Assembly (NCBI RefSeq): GCF_023715105.1
Contig: NZ_JAMBNO010000015.1
Location: 62,001-126,000 of the forward strand
Source: Hydrogenophaga intermedia
GTDB taxonomy: Bacteria > Pseudomonadota > Gammaproteobacteria > Burkholderiales > Burkholderiaceae_C
Reading direction: 5' to 3'
DNA: 64,000 nucleotides
The notes under the pieces are model-generated. The model made no database searches, was not told the origin of the DNA, and saw only the letters and a list, made by a program, of their open reading frames with translations. Each line of letters begins with the position of its first letter. Position 1 is the first letter of the stretch. The position numbers were made by a program, and so were the translations under genes. This document shows positions 55,667-64,000 of this stretch, one piece after another.

Positions 55667-56588
55667 CCACCCGCAGCGACGCCGGCCGCACCGCCACGGT
55701 GAGGCTGCGCGCCAGGCCCAGCCATTCGCCGTCGGCGGCCACGGGCAGGTCGCCGCGGCCCAGCACGGACATTTGCTCGAAGGCCTGGGTATGGATCTTC
55801 GGGTGACCCAGGTGCCAACCCACCAGCAGGCGCGGCAACATGCCCAGCGCCCCCAGGCGCGAGAACGGCCCGGCCACCAGCAGGTTGAGCAGGCCGTCGT
55901 GCGTGCGCGCGCCGGGCGTGGCCGGCATGCCGCCGCCGAAGGTTGGGGTGTTCAGCGTTGCCGCGAACAGCGCCGGACCCTCGTGCCGGTGCACGCCGTC
56001 CACCGTGACGTCCAGGTGCCAGGTGCGCAACGCCGCAAGCTCGCGCAGCGTGGCCCACAGGTAACGCGGCAGGCCGCGCAGGTGCGGCGGGCCAGTCAGT
56101 GCGCGCGCCACCACGGCGGCGTCGAAGCCTGCGCTCAGGCTGGAGAGAAACGGCGTCTCGCGGCGCTCGCCGAGCGTGTCGTGCCAGGTGGCCAGACCGG
56201 TGTCCATGTCGCTGGCCGGGCCGTTGAGCGCGTGCGTGAGCCAGGGCAGGGGGCTGCCGCTGCGCAGGCCGAGGGCGCGCGCGGTGTCGTTGCCGCTGCC
56301 CAGGGGCACCACGCCGAGCTCGTGGCGGCGCTCCAGCAGCGCGGGCAGCCAGCGGTGCAGGGTGCCGTCGCCACCCACCGCCACCACGCGCGTGCCATCG
56401 GGCAGGCCGCGCAGCAGCGCCAGTGCGGCGGGGACGCTGTCGGGTGTGTGCAGTTGCACCCCCGGGGGCAACGCGTCCTGCAGCGCCGCGAACAGGCGCA
56501 CGGCCCGCCCGCCTTGGGCGCGCGGGTTGGCAATGACGGTGCGCAACGTGGGTGGGGTGCGAACGGAAGGGGGGCCGATGCCGGGCAT
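55644..56588 (-). CDS. Diacylglycerol/lipid kinase family protein
   Basis: A 314-residue protein with the DAGK catalytic fold. The ATP site is 'TRVVAVGGDGTLHRWLPALL' and the second motif is 'LGVVPLGSGNDTARALGL'; 'FGGGMPATPGARTHDGLLNL' matches the C-terminal beta domain of YegS/DgkB-like lipid kinases. It should phosphorylate a lipid or related alcohol. It is 10 bases beyond the stop of icmF in the same direction, but coupling is unproven. No signal peptide; the N-terminus is Pro/Thr-rich. Confidence 0.88.
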   Translation of the reverse strand: MPGIGPPSVRTPPTLRTVIANPRAQGGRAVRLFAALQDALPPGVQLHTPDSVPAALALLRGLPDGTRVVAVGGDGTLHRWLPALLERRHELGVVPLGSGNDTARALGLRSGSPLPWLTHALNGPASDMDTGLATWHDTLGERRETPFLSSLSAGFDAAVVARALTGPPHLRGLPRYLWATLRELAALRTWHLDVTVDGVHRHEGPALFAATLNTPTFGGGMPATPGARTHDGLLNLLVAGPFSRLGALGMLPRLLVGWHLGHPKIHTQAFEQMSVLGRGDLPVAADGEWLGLARSLTVAVRPASLRVVRAPSSG

Positions 56589-56598
56589 CGGCCGAGTG

Positions 56599-59500
56599 TC
56601 ACATGTTCCGGCGGTACTGCCCGCCCACCTCGAACAGCGCGTTGGTGATCTGGCCCAGCGAGCAGCAGCGCACCGCGTCCATCAGCACTTCGAACACATT
56701 GCGGTTCTCGATCACCGCCTGCTTCAAACGCTCCAGCATGGCAGGTGCCTCGTGTGCGTGCCGCGTGTGGAAGTCGTGCAGTCGCTGCAGCTGGCTCTGC
56801 TTTTCCTCTTCGGTCGAGCGCGCGAGCTCGAGCGCCTGCGGGATCGGATCGCCGTGCGGATTGCGGAAGGTGTTGACACCGATGATGGGCAGCTCGCCGG
56901 TGTGCTTGAGCATCTCGTAGTGCATCGACTCGTCCTGGATGCGCCCGCGCTGGTAGCCGGTCTCCATCGCGCCGAGCACGCCGCCGCGTTCGGCAATGCG
57001 CTCGAACTCGGCCAGCACCGCTTCTTCCACCAGCTCGGTCAGCTCGTCGATGATGAAGGCGCCCTGGTTTGGGTTCTCGTTCTTCGCCAGGCCCCACTCG
57101 CGGTTGATGATGAGCTGGATCGCCATCGCGCGGCGCACCGAGTCTTCGGTGGGCGTGGTGATGGCCTCGTCGAACGCGTTGGTGTGCAGGCTGTTGCAGT
57201 TGTCGTAGATGGCAATCAGCGCCTGCAGCGTGGTTCGGATGTCGTTGAACTGGATCTCCTGCGCGTGCAGGCTGCGTCCGCTGGTCTGGATGTGGTACTT
57301 CAGCTTCTGGCTGCGCTCGTTGGCACCGTACTTCTCGCGCATGGCCACGGCCCAGATGCGCCGCGCCACGCGGCCCATCACCGTGTATTCCGGGTCCATG
57401 CCGTTGCTGAAGAAGAACGAGAGGTTGGGCGCGAAGTCGTCGATGTGCATGCCGCGCGCGAGGTAGGCCTCCACGAAGGTGAAGCCGTTGGAGAGCGTGA
57501 ACGCGAGCTGGCTGATCGGGTTGGCACCGGCCTCGGCGATGTGATAGCCGCTGATGGAGACCGAATAGAAGTTGCGCACGTCGTGGTGCACGAAGTACTC
57601 GGCGATGTCGCCCATCACCTTCAGGCTGAACTCGGTGCTGAAGATGCAGGTGTTCTGGCCCTGGTCTTCCTTGAGGATGTCGGCCTGCACCGTGCCGCGC
57701 ACGTTGGCCAGCACCCATTCGCGGATCTTCGCGGCCTCGGTGTCGGTCGGCTCGCGGCCGTTGTCGGCCTTGAACTTCTCCAGGTTCTGGTCGATGGCCG
57801 TGTTCATGAACATGGCCAGGATGGAGGGTGCCGGGCCGTTGATGGTCATCGACACCGAGGTGGCCGGGTGGCACAGGTCGAAGCCGCCGTAGAGCACCTT
57901 CATGTCGTCCAGCGTGGCGATGCTCACGCCCGAGTTGCCGACCTTGCCGTAGATGTCGGGCCGCGGGTCGGGGTCGTTGCCGTAGAGCGTGACCGAATCG
58001 AAGGCGGTGGACAGGCGCTTGGCCGGCATGCCCTCGGAGAGCAGCTTGAAGCGCCGGTTGGTGCGGAAGGGGTCGCCTTCGCCGGCGAACATGCGCGTCG
58101 GGTCTTCGCCCTCGCGCTTGAACGCGAAGGTGCCGGCCGTGTAGGGGAAGCTGCCGGGCACGTTCTCCAGCATCAGCCACTTGAGGATCTCGCCGTGGTC
58201 CTCGTAGCGCGGCAGCGCCACCTTGCGGATCACGGTGCCCGACAGGCTCTTGGTGGTCAGCGCGGTGCGGATCTCCTTGTCGCGGATCTTCACCACGTAC
58301 TCGTCGCCCGCGTAGGCCTTCTGCATGTCGGGCCACTGCAGCAGCAGTTTGCGCGCGGCGCCGTCCTGGTCGAGTTCGCGCACCTGGGCGAGGTCGATCA
58401 CGGCTTCGGCCGCCTTGGGCCGGCCCGCCTTGTCGACCTTGAGCATGGCCGCGGTGGCGCGCAACTGCTGGATCTCGCGCGCGAGCTTCGCCTGCTCGTG
58501 CACCTTCTTCTTGTAGCCGCGCACGGTGTCGGCGATCTCGGCCAGGTAGCGCGTGCGCGCCGGCGGCACCACCGGTGTCTGGTTGGTGCTGTGGCGCACG
58601 GCCACGCGCGGCAGGCGGCCTTCGCCGAGCGTGAGGCCGAGTTCGGCCAGGCGCGGCGCAAGCGCCTGGTACAGCGCGCTCACGCCGTCGTCGTTGAAGC
58701 GCGCGGCCATGGTGCCGAACACCGGCATCTCCTCGGGCCGCTTGCCCCAGGCTTCCTTGTTGCGCTGCACCTGCTTGGCGACGTCGCGCAGCGCGTCGGC
58801 CGCGCCCTTGCGGTCGAACTTGTTGATCGCTACGAACTCGGCGAAGTCGAGCATGTCGATCTTCTCGAGCTGGCTGGCGGCGCCGAACTCGGGCGTCATC
58901 ACGTACATCGGCACGTCCACGTGCGGCACGATGGCGGCGTCGCCCTGGCCAATGCCGGAGGTCTCGACCACCACGAGGTCGAAGCCTGCGGCCTTGCAGG
59001 CGGCGATCACATCGGGCAGGGCGGCGCTGATCTCGCTGCCGAAATCGCGCGTGGCCAGGCTGCGCATGAACACGCGCGGGCCCTGGCCCCAGGGCGAGAT
59101 GGCGTTCATGCGGATGCGGTCGCCCAGCAGCGCGCCACCGCTCTTGCGGCGCGAGGGGTCGATGCTGATGACGGCCACGCGCAGCGCGTCGCCCTGGTCC
59201 AGCCGCAGGCGGCGGATGAGTTCGTCGGTAAGCGAGGACTTGCCCGCCCCGCCCGTGCCGGTGATGCCCAACACGGGCACCTTGCGGCCCGAAGCAGCGT
59301 CGCGCACCGCCTTGAGCAGTGCGGCGTCGGCGCTGCCGTTCTCGATCACGGTGATGAGCTGCGCGAGCGCGCGCCAGGCCATCTCGCCATGCCCCTGCAC
59401 AGCGGCCAGGGCCTTGGGCGCGTGGGGCGACAGGTCCTGGTCGCAGCGCATGACCATCTCGCCGATCATGCCGGCCAAGCCCATGCGCTGGCCGTCTTCG

Positions 59501-59892
59501 GGGCTGTAGATACGCGCCACGCCGTAGGCCTGCAGTTCCTGGATCTCGCCCGGCACGATCACGCCACCGCCGCCGCCGAACACCTGGATGTGTGAGCCGC
59601 CGCGCTGCTTGAGCAGGTCGACCATGTACTTGAAGTACTCGACGTGGCCGCCCTGGTAGCTGCTGATGGCGATGCCCTGCACGTCCTCCTGCAACGCAGC
59701 CGTCACCACTTCATCAACGCTGCGGTTGTGGCCGAGGTGGATCACCTCCGCGCCCATGCCCTGCAGGATGCGCCGCATGATGTTGATGGCCGCGTCGTGT
59801 CCATCGAACAGGCTGGCCGCGGTGACGAAGCGCACCTTGTGCTTGGGACGGTAGTTGGCCAGGGCCTGGTAGTCGGCGCTCAGCTGGGTCAT
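56599..59892 (-). CDS. icmF: Fused isobutyryl-CoA mutase IcmF
   Basis: A 1097-residue fusion, the normal size for IcmF, that interconverts isobutyryl-CoA and n-butyryl-CoA with adenosylcobalamin. Order of domains: B12-binding (about residues 15-150, with '[16 protein letters not shown]' holding the axial His), MeaB-like GTPase (P-loop '[17 protein letters not shown]' near residue 212, base-recognition 'NKFDRKG' near 357), linker, and the mutase barrel from about residue 560 ('[20 protein letters not shown]'). It is 28 bases downstream of ppk2 in the same direction. Pivalyl-CoA mutase is a related alternative that needs active-site alignment to exclude. Confidence 0.95.
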   Translation of the reverse strand: MTQLSADYQALANYRPKHKVRFVTAASLFDGHDAAINIMRRILQGMGAEVIHLGHNRSVDEVVTAALQEDVQGIAISSYQGGHVEYFKYMVDLLKQRGGSHIQVFGGGGGVIVPGEIQELQAYGVARIYSPEDGQRMGLAGMIGEMVMRCDQDLSPHAPKALAAVQGHGEMAWRALAQLITVIENGSADAALLKAVRDAASGRKVPVLGITGTGGAGKSSLTDELIRRLRLDQGDALRVAVISIDPSRRKSGGALLGDRIRMNAISPWGQGPRVFMRSLATRDFGSEISAALPDVIAACKAAGFDLVVVETSGIGQGDAAIVPHVDVPMYVMTPEFGAASQLEKIDMLDFAEFVAINKFDRKGAADALRDVAKQVQRNKEAWGKRPEEMPVFGTMAARFNDDGVSALYQALAPRLAELGLTLGEGRLPRVAVRHSTNQTPVVPPARTRYLAEIADTVRGYKKKVHEQAKLAREIQQLRATAAMLKVDKAGRPKAAEAVIDLAQVRELDQDGAARKLLLQWPDMQKAYAGDEYVVKIRDKEIRTALTTKSLSGTVIRKVALPRYEDHGEILKWLMLENVPGSFPYTAGTFAFKREGEDPTRMFAGEGDPFRTNRRFKLLSEGMPAKRLSTAFDSVTLYGNDPDPRPDIYGKVGNSGVSIATLDDMKVLYGGFDLCHPATSVSMTINGPAPSILAMFMNTAIDQNLEKFKADNGREPTDTEAAKIREWVLANVRGTVQADILKEDQGQNTCIFSTEFSLKVMGDIAEYFVHHDVRNFYSVSISGYHIAEAGANPISQLAFTLSNGFTFVEAYLARGMHIDDFAPNLSFFFSNGMDPEYTVMGRVARRIWAVAMREKYGANERSQKLKYHIQTSGRSLHAQEIQFNDIRTTLQALIAIYDNCNSLHTNAFDEAITTPTEDSVRRAMAIQLIINREWGLAKNENPNQGAFIIDELTELVEEAVLAEFERIAERGGVLGAMETGYQRGRIQDESMHYEMLKHTGELPIIGVNTFRNPHGDPIPQALELARSTEEEKQSQLQRLHDFHTRHAHEAPAMLERLKQAVIENRNVFEVLMDAVRCCSLGQITNALFEVGGQYRRNM

Positions 59893-59920
59893 GGTTCGTC
59901 TCTCTCGGTCTCGGGGGGGG

Positions 59921-60802
59921 TCATTCGACGCGCAGGTTCTTCAGCGCGGGATCTTCGGGGGGAAAGCGCAGGTCCAGCGCCTTGAGGGTGTCGCGCACGA
60001 TGGTCGCGATCATCAGGTTGCGGTGCGTCTTGCTGTTCGCGGGCACCACCGTCCAGGGCGCCCAGGGCGTGCTGGTCGCCTCGAGCAGGTCTTCGTAGGC
60101 CTTCTGGTACTTCGGCCACTGCTTGCGCACCTCGAGGTCGCCGAGGCTGAATTTCCAGTGTTTCTCGGGGTCGTCGATGCGGTCCTGCAGGCGCTGGCGT
60201 TGTTCATCGAAACCGATGTGCAGCATGAACTTGAGGATCACGGTGCCGGTTTCGGCCAGCAGGCGTTCGAAATCGTTGAGCTGCGCATAGCGCTGCTTCG
60301 TCTGCGCGGCGTCGATCCAGCCGTTGACCACCGGCACCAGCACGTCCTCGTAGTGGCTGCGGTTGAAGACCACGATCTCGCCGCTGCCCGGCACCGCCTG
60401 GTGGATGCGCCAGAGGAAGTCGTGCGCGCGCTCACGCTCGGTGGGGGCCTTCCAGCCCACGGTGCGCACGCCCAGCGGGCTGGTGCGCGAGAACACGCCG
60501 CGCACAGTGCCGTCCTTGCCCGAGGTGTCGGTGCCTTGCAGCACCACCAGCATCTTGAAGCGGCCGTCCGGGTGAAACACGTTCTGCAGGCGGTCGATCT
60601 CGTCGGCCAGGGCTTCCACCGCGGCCTTGTCGGCGGCCTTGTCGCCACCCGAGAACGGCTTGTCGTCCGGGTCAAGCGCCTTGAGGGAAACCTGTGTCTT
60701 CGCGGCCTCGGGATCGACCTGCCAGCGGCGCCAGGCACTGCCCTTGGGCGCGCGCAGAACCTGCTCGTCAAACGGCAGGCGAACGTCGGCGGTGCGGGGC
60801 AT
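59921..60802 (-). CDS. ppk2: Polyphosphate kinase 2 family protein
   Basis: A 293-residue PPK2 enzyme that transfers phosphate between polyphosphate and nucleotides. Walker A is '[20 protein letters not shown]', followed by '[20 protein letters not shown]' and the Walker B-like '[20 protein letters not shown]'. The lid region with '[20 protein letters not shown]' is present. Its class (ADP or AMP phosphorylating) cannot be set from sight. CCGGAG precedes the ATG. It is the first gene ahead of icmF, under a palindromic operator-like site at 60854-60875. Pairing with IcmF is unusual. Confidence 0.92.
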   Translation of the reverse strand: MPRTADVRLPFDEQVLRAPKGSAWRRWQVDPEAAKTQVSLKALDPDDKPFSGGDKAADKAAVEALADEIDRLQNVFHPDGRFKMLVVLQGTDTSGKDGTVRGVFSRTSPLGVRTVGWKAPTERERAHDFLWRIHQAVPGSGEIVVFNRSHYEDVLVPVVNGWIDAAQTKQRYAQLNDFERLLAETGTVILKFMLHIGFDEQRQRLQDRIDDPEKHWKFSLGDLEVRKQWPKYQKAYEDLLEATSTPWAPWTVVPANSKTHRNLMIATIVRDTLKALDLRFPPEDPALKNLRVE

Positions 60803-60853
60803 GGCGTCTCCGGAGGGGTGTCGTGGGCGCTCACCCTAACCGGGTTTGCGGAG

Positions 60854-60875
60854 TTGACGTTAACGTAAACGTCAA
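60854..60875. promoter_or_regulatory. Near-perfect palindrome resembling a LiuR/MerR-type operator
   Basis: TTGACGTTAACGTAAACGTCAA is 22 bases long, so only its arms are given here: TTGACGTT and AACGTCAA around a central ACGT, with two mismatched positions. LiuR (MerR family), a regulator of branched-chain amino acid breakdown in proteobacteria, is reported to use ACGT-based palindromes of this kind. It lies 52 bases upstream of the ppk2 start, suiting control of ppk2-icmF. Confidence 0.6.
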
Positions 60876-60896
60876 TGTTAGCGGCAAACCAGAAAA

Positions 60897-60918
60897 AAGG
60901 GGCGCCGAAGCGCCCCTT
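60897..60918 (-). terminator. Rho-independent terminator of the TRAP operon
   Basis: On the minus strand the stem AAGGGGCGC/GCGCCCCTT encloses the stable tetraloop TTCG and is followed by TTTTTCT. It starts 18 bases after the dctM stop, exactly where the operon should end. Confidence 0.9.
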
Positions 60919-60935
60919 GGCCAGACCGGTGGTGA

Positions 60936-62972
60936 TCAGTTGTAGAGCACCGAGGGCAGCCACATGCCGATCTGCGGGAACCAGTACAGCAGCACGATGG
61001 CGATGATCTGGATGCCCATGAAGGGCAACATGCCCGCGAAGATCTGGTTCAGCGTCACGTGCTTGGGTGCCACGCCTTTCAGGTAGAACGCGCTCATGGC
61101 CACCGGCGGGCTCAGGAAGGCGGTCTGCAGGTTCAGCGCCACCAGCAGGCCGAAGAACAACGGATCGACGCCGAAGTTATCGAGCAGCGGGATGAAGATC
61201 GGCATGAAGATCACGATGATCTCGGTCCACTCCAACGGCCAGCCCAGGATGAAGATGATCACCTGCGACAGGATCAGGAACTCGGTCTTGGACAGGTTCA
61301 TGCCCAGCACCCACTGCTCCACCAGCTCCTGCCCGCCCAACAGCGCGAAGGCGGCCGAGAAAATGGCCGAGCCCACGAACAGCCAGCACACCATGGCGCT
61401 GGTCTTGGCGGTGAGGAACACGCTTTCCTTGACCACGCCGAAGGTGAGTTGCCGGTAGGCCGCTGCGAGCAGGAAGCCGCCGAGTGCACCCACGGCTGCC
61501 GCTTCGGTGGGCGTGGCCAGGCCGAACACGATGGAGCCGAGCACCGCGAGGATGAGCACCATCAGCGGGAAGAAGCTGGTGAGCAGCATCTTGAAGATCT
61601 CGAGCCGCGCGTAGCTGAACAGCGCATAGAACACCGCCAGCGCCAGCGCGCCCACCGCCACGCCGATCCAGTAGCCGCTGCCGGCCTGGGTATCGGCGGC
61701 GGCCGCGCCAGGTTCGGCCACGGTGTCGGCGGCCGGGGGCTCGGCCACGCCTTCGGCGGCATTCTCGGGTTCGTCCACGGCCGCACCATCGGGCTCACCG
61801 AGCGCGCCTTCTTCGTCGGCGGCGGGTGGCTCGGCAAGGCCACTGTCTGCCGCCTCTTCGCCTTCGGCGGGCGGCTCGGCCAGGCCGCCGTCGGCGGCTT
61901 CCTCGGCGGCGTCCTCCTCGGCGGCGGGCGGCTCGCTCAGGCCGGTACGGGCTTCGCGATCAACCTGCTCCACGCCGATGGGCATGAGTTCGCTCGCGGC
62001 GTCGGTCGCGGCCGCGCGGGGGCTGGGGTAGCTCATCACCGCCACCACCAAGAACAACACCGCAGGCATCAGCACGATGCCCAACTGACGCAGCAGGTAG
62101 CCGCTGGACACGCCCTGGTTGTTGCGACCCTTGAGCGCCGCAAGCAGGCCCAGCAGTGCCGACTTGCCCGCGCTGGCGCCCACCTTCAGCAGCGGCTCGG
62201 GCAGGGGCACGTTGCGCTGCTCGGCCGACAGCGGCGGCGCCCAGGCCGGCTTGAGCTTGGCCAGGATGATCACGTAAACGATGTACAGACCCGCAAGCAT
62301 CAGCCCGGGAAAGAACGCACCCGCGTAGAGCTTCACGACCGAGACACCGGCAGTGGCACCGTAGACGATCAGCAGCACCGAGGGCGGGATGAGAATGCCC
62401 AGGCAGCCGCCGGCGGTGATGGAGCCGGCCGCCAGCCGGGTGTCGTAGCCGCCCTTGAGCATCTGCGGCAGCGCCAGCAGGCCCATGAGCGTGACCACGG
62501 CACCGACGATGCCGGTGGCGGTGGCGAAGACCGCGCAGGTCACCAGCGTGGCCACGGCCAGCGAGCCGGGCACGCGCGAGAGCGACAGGTGCAGGCTGCG
62601 GAACAGCTTCTCGATCAGGTTGGCGCGTTCGACCAGGTAGCCCATGAACACGAACAGCGGGATCGCGATCAGCACATCGCTGGCCATCACCGAGAACGCG
62701 CGCTGCACCATCAGGTCCAGCGTCTGCTTGATCGCACCGGCCGCGGACTGATCGCCCGAGTGGTAGGCGAAGAAGGTGAAGATCATCCCCATGCCCATCA
62801 GCGTGAAGGCGGTGGGGAAGCCCAGCATGATGGCCACCACCACCAGCGAGAGCATGAGCAGGCCGTAGTGGCCGTTGGTCATGGTGTCCACGCTGAGCAC
62901 CATCGCCAGCACGCCGGCGATGATGAGGCCCATCAGCGTGAAGCCGAACCAGAGTTCCTTGCGGATCGTCAT
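60936..62972 (-). CDS. TRAP transporter large permease (DctM family) with acidic insert
   Basis: A 678-residue membrane protein; typical DctM proteins have about 430 residues. The first half ('ELWFGFTLMGLIIAGVLAMV', 'GFPTAFTLMGMGMIFTFFAY', 'VFATATGIVGAVVTLMGLLA') and the last half ('GSIVFGLATPTEAAAVGALG', 'ALNLQTAFLSPPVAMSAFYL') are normal. A region of about 150 residues between them contains two membrane segments and a Pro/Glu/Ala-rich acidic stretch (about residues 340-430) with repeated GLAEPPA. The ATG at 62972 overlaps the dctQ stop as TGATG. It would import an unidentified organic acid with DctP and DctQ. Confidence 0.9.
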   Translation of the reverse strand: MTIRKELWFGFTLMGLIIAGVLAMVLSVDTMTNGHYGLLMLSLVVVAIMLGFPTAFTLMGMGMIFTFFAYHSGDQSAAGAIKQTLDLMVQRAFSVMASDVLIAIPLFVFMGYLVERANLIEKLFRSLHLSLSRVPGSLAVATLVTCAVFATATGIVGAVVTLMGLLALPQMLKGGYDTRLAAGSITAGGCLGILIPPSVLLIVYGATAGVSVVKLYAGAFFPGLMLAGLYIVYVIILAKLKPAWAPPLSAEQRNVPLPEPLLKVGASAGKSALLGLLAALKGRNNQGVSSGYLLRQLGIVLMPAVLFLVVAVMSYPSPRAAATDAASELMPIGVEQVDREARTGLSEPPAAEEDAAEEAADGGLAEPPAEGEEAADSGLAEPPAADEEGALGEPDGAAVDEPENAAEGVAEPPAADTVAEPGAAAADTQAGSGYWIGVAVGALALAVFYALFSYARLEIFKMLLTSFFPLMVLILAVLGSIVFGLATPTEAAAVGALGGFLLAAAYRQLTFGVVKESVFLTAKTSAMVCWLFVGSAIFSAAFALLGGQELVEQWVLGMNLSKTEFLILSQVIIFILGWPLEWTEIIVIFMPIFIPLLDNFGVDPLFFGLLVALNLQTAFLSPPVAMSAFYLKGVAPKHVTLNQIFAGMLPFMGIQIIAIVLLYWFPQIGMWLPSVLYN
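61723..61950 (-). repeat. Imperfect repeats encoding GLAEPPA units in DctM
   Basis: Four degenerate copies encode G(L/V)(S/A)EPPA followed by acidic residues: GLSEPPAAEE, GLAEPPAEGEE, GLAEPPAADEE and GVAEPPAAD. They are separated by Ala/Glu/Asp-rich spacers. Copy spacing is irregular (about 20-30 residues), indicating expansion and drift rather than a fresh tandem duplication. Confidence 0.8.
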
Positions 62973-63589
62973 CACTGGCCGCCTTTCTTGGTGACCAGGC
63001 TGTCCAGGGCCTCGATGTCGGCGTCTTTCACGTGCACCATTTCCTTGAGCTTGTCGACGTCGACTTCCTCGACGTCCTCCTCACGTTTGGGCCATTCGCC
63101 GGTTTGGATGCAGATGACGCAGCGGATGATTTCCACGATGCCCTGCAGCAGCAGGAAAGCGCCCGCCACCGGCACCACGAACTTGAACGGATAGACCGGG
63201 ATCGGGTCCGCGTTGAAGGTTTGCTCGCGAATCGCCAGCGATTCGTTGGCGAAGGTCCAGCCGGCCCAGGTGAGCGCAACGATGCCGGGCAGGAAGAAGA
63301 TGATGTAGAGCGTGAGGTCGATGCTGGCCTGCGTGCGCGGCTTGAAGAAGCCGTACAGCACGTCACCGCGCACGTGGCCGTTCTTGGCCAGGGTGTAGGC
63401 GCCGGCGGTCATGAAGAGCAATCCGTACAACATGATCTGGGCATCCAGCACCCAGGCATGTGGGTCGTTGAGCACGTAGCGCGAGAAGACTTCCCAGCTG
63501 ATGAGGCCGGTGAGGGCCACCACCGACCAGGCGCAGGCCTTGCCGAACCAGGTCGACAGACTGTCGACCGCGATGAGTAGTTTTTGCAT
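62972..63589 (-). CDS. TRAP transporter small permease (DctQ family)
   Basis: A 205-residue membrane protein with four hydrophobic segments ('ACAWSVVALTGLISWEVFSR', 'LYGLLFMTAGAYTLAKNGHV', 'LYIIFFLPGIVALTWAGWTF', 'FVVPVAGAFLLLQGIVEIIR'). The loop 'RYVLNDPHAWVLDAQIMLYG' is characteristic. A charged cytoplasmic tail of about 45 residues ('KREEDVEEVDVDKLKEMVHV') is longer than usual. It lies between dctP and dctM. The start at 63589 gives the normal DctQ N-terminus. Confidence 0.9.
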   Translation of the reverse strand: MQKLLIAVDSLSTWFGKACAWSVVALTGLISWEVFSRYVLNDPHAWVLDAQIMLYGLLFMTAGAYTLAKNGHVRGDVLYGFFKPRTQASIDLTLYIIFFLPGIVALTWAGWTFANESLAIREQTFNADPIPVYPFKFVVPVAGAFLLLQGIVEIIRCVICIQTGEWPKREEDVEEVDVDKLKEMVHVKDADIEALDSLVTKKGGQ

Positions 63590-63608
63590 GACGATTTCCA
63601 GGAAACAG

Positions 63609-63635
63609 AAAAGGGCGCCCCAGGGGCGCCCTTTT
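63609..63635. terminator. Intercistronic palindrome between DctP and DctQ genes
   Basis: The arms AAAAGGGCGCCCC and GGGGCGCCCTTTT form a 13-bp inverted repeat around a single A, with a TTTT end on either strand. In the transcript it would fold as an attenuator-like hairpin, letting dctP be made in excess over the permease genes. Confidence 0.65.
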
Positions 63636-63654
63636 CCGGGCCGACCTCGGGGGA

Positions 63655-64000
63655 TCAGCTCTTCTTCGCGCCTTTGCCGAAGTAGTGGTTGTAGGCCATT
63701 TTGAAGTCGACCATGTAGTCGTTCTGCCACTGGCCAGCGCGCGCGGCGAAGGCCTTTTGCGAGTCGAGCACCTTCTTGAACAGCGGGTTCTCGCCGCCTT
63801 TCTTGGCGATGATCTTGTCCCACGAGGCGAGTTGCGCGCGAAGGATGGCATCGGGCGTCTTGTAGAACTTCACGCCGGCTTTCTTGAGCTCGATGTAGTC
63901 CTGCGAATTGCGCTGGATGGCCTTCCAGCTCATGTCGGCGCTGGCGGCCTGCACGCCGTAGTCGACGATGGCCTTCAACTCGGCCGGCAGCGCGTCGAGC
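63655..64000 (-). CDS. TRAP transporter substrate-binding protein (DctP family), partial
   Basis: Only the C-terminal 115 residues are in the window; the gene continues past the right edge. The visible part is helical ('DALPAELKAIVDYGVQAASA', 'NSQDYIELKKAGVKFYKTPD', 'YMVDFKMAYNHYFGKGAKKS') and typical of the C-terminal end of DctP/TAXI-like receptors for organic acids. It is the first gene of the TRAP operon, and the permeases follow after a 65-base gap with a palindrome. The ligand is unknown. Confidence 0.85.
   Translation of the reverse strand, partial: LDALPAELKAIVDYGVQAASADMSWKAIQRNSQDYIELKKAGVKFYKTPDAILRAQLASWDKIIAKKGGENPLFKKVLDSQKAFAARAGQWQNDYMVDFKMAYNHYFGKGAKKS

Noticed and set aside
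56176..59595. Very long plus-strand open frame opposite icmF
   Set aside because: Its translation is His/Arg/Val/Gly-rich without any family motif, while the minus strand encodes a full IcmF. It is a shadow caused by high GC content.
59912..59919. Run of eight G bases before icmF as a phase-variation tract
   Set aside because: It lies in the short gap between ppk2 and icmF and not in a coding frame or recognisable promoter, so slippage would have no evident effect.

Overview
The window is about 64 kb of high-GC DNA with the codon habits and gene content of a betaproteobacterium in the Comamonadaceae (a Hydrogenophaga-, Acidovorax- or Polaromonas-like organism). This placement is inferred from orphan Bug-type binding proteins, a branched-chain-type ABC transporter linked to acyl-CoA ligases, a phc-type signalling operon, IcmF and TRAP transporters. 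Coding density is high. I see no tRNA, rRNA, CRISPR array, insertion sequence or prophage, so it reads as ordinary chromosome.

Layout. 0-2.8 kb: a DUF1840 gene and a three-gene minus-strand operon with two Bug-family periplasmic receptors around an unknown 123-residue protein. 2.9-12.3 kb: a seven-gene minus-strand operon (fatty-acyl-CoA ligase, LivG/LivH/LivM-type ABC subunits, binding protein, LivF-type ATPase, PaaK-like ligase) with a divergent Crp/Fnr regulator. 12.3-16.8 kb: an rRNA pseudouridine synthase, a serine hydrolase and HtpG. 16.9-21.7 kb: four genes matching the phcBSRQ quorum-sensing operon of Ralstonia (methyltransferase, membrane histidine kinase, receiver-kinase hybrid, response regulator), then a Gly/Val-rich lipoprotein and a strong terminator. 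22.2-32.2 kb: ohrR-ohr with two OhrR-type operators, srkA-like kinase, a methyltransferase, a cation/proton antiporter, ybdK, an ABC-2 exporter, psd and purT. 32.2-41.5 kb: a LysR regulator, an FAD-linked 2-hydroxyacid dehydrogenase, a binding protein with a frameshifted C-terminus, and the four subunits of branched-chain 2-oxoacid dehydrogenase (bkdA1-bkdA2-bkdB-lpdV). 41.5-56.6 kb: an IorAB-type molybdenum hydroxylase, AMP nucleosidase, an MgtC/DUF4010 membrane protein, glutathione reductase, an SDR lacking its nucleotide-binding motif, 3-hydroxybutyryl-CoA dehydrogenase, a GMC oxidoreductase with a small monooxygenase, an orphan sugar/AI-2-type binding lipoprotein, arginase, DUF6352 and a diacylglycerol-kinase-like protein. 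56.6-64 kb: ppk2-icmF under a palindromic operator-like site, and a TRAP transporter (DctP partial, DctQ, DctM).

How the parts could work together (inference). The Bkd complex would turn 2-oxoisovalerate into isobutyryl-CoA, IcmF would isomerise that to butyryl-CoA, and the 3-hydroxybutyryl-CoA dehydrogenase acts further down the same beta-oxidation route. The 2-hydroxyacid dehydrogenase and binding protein ahead of bkd suggest feeding with 2-hydroxyacids. The ABC/CoA-ligase operon looks like uptake and activation of an organic acid rather than of an amino acid. The most notable system is the phc-type signalling operon, which predicts a hydroxy-fatty-acid methyl ester signal in this organism.
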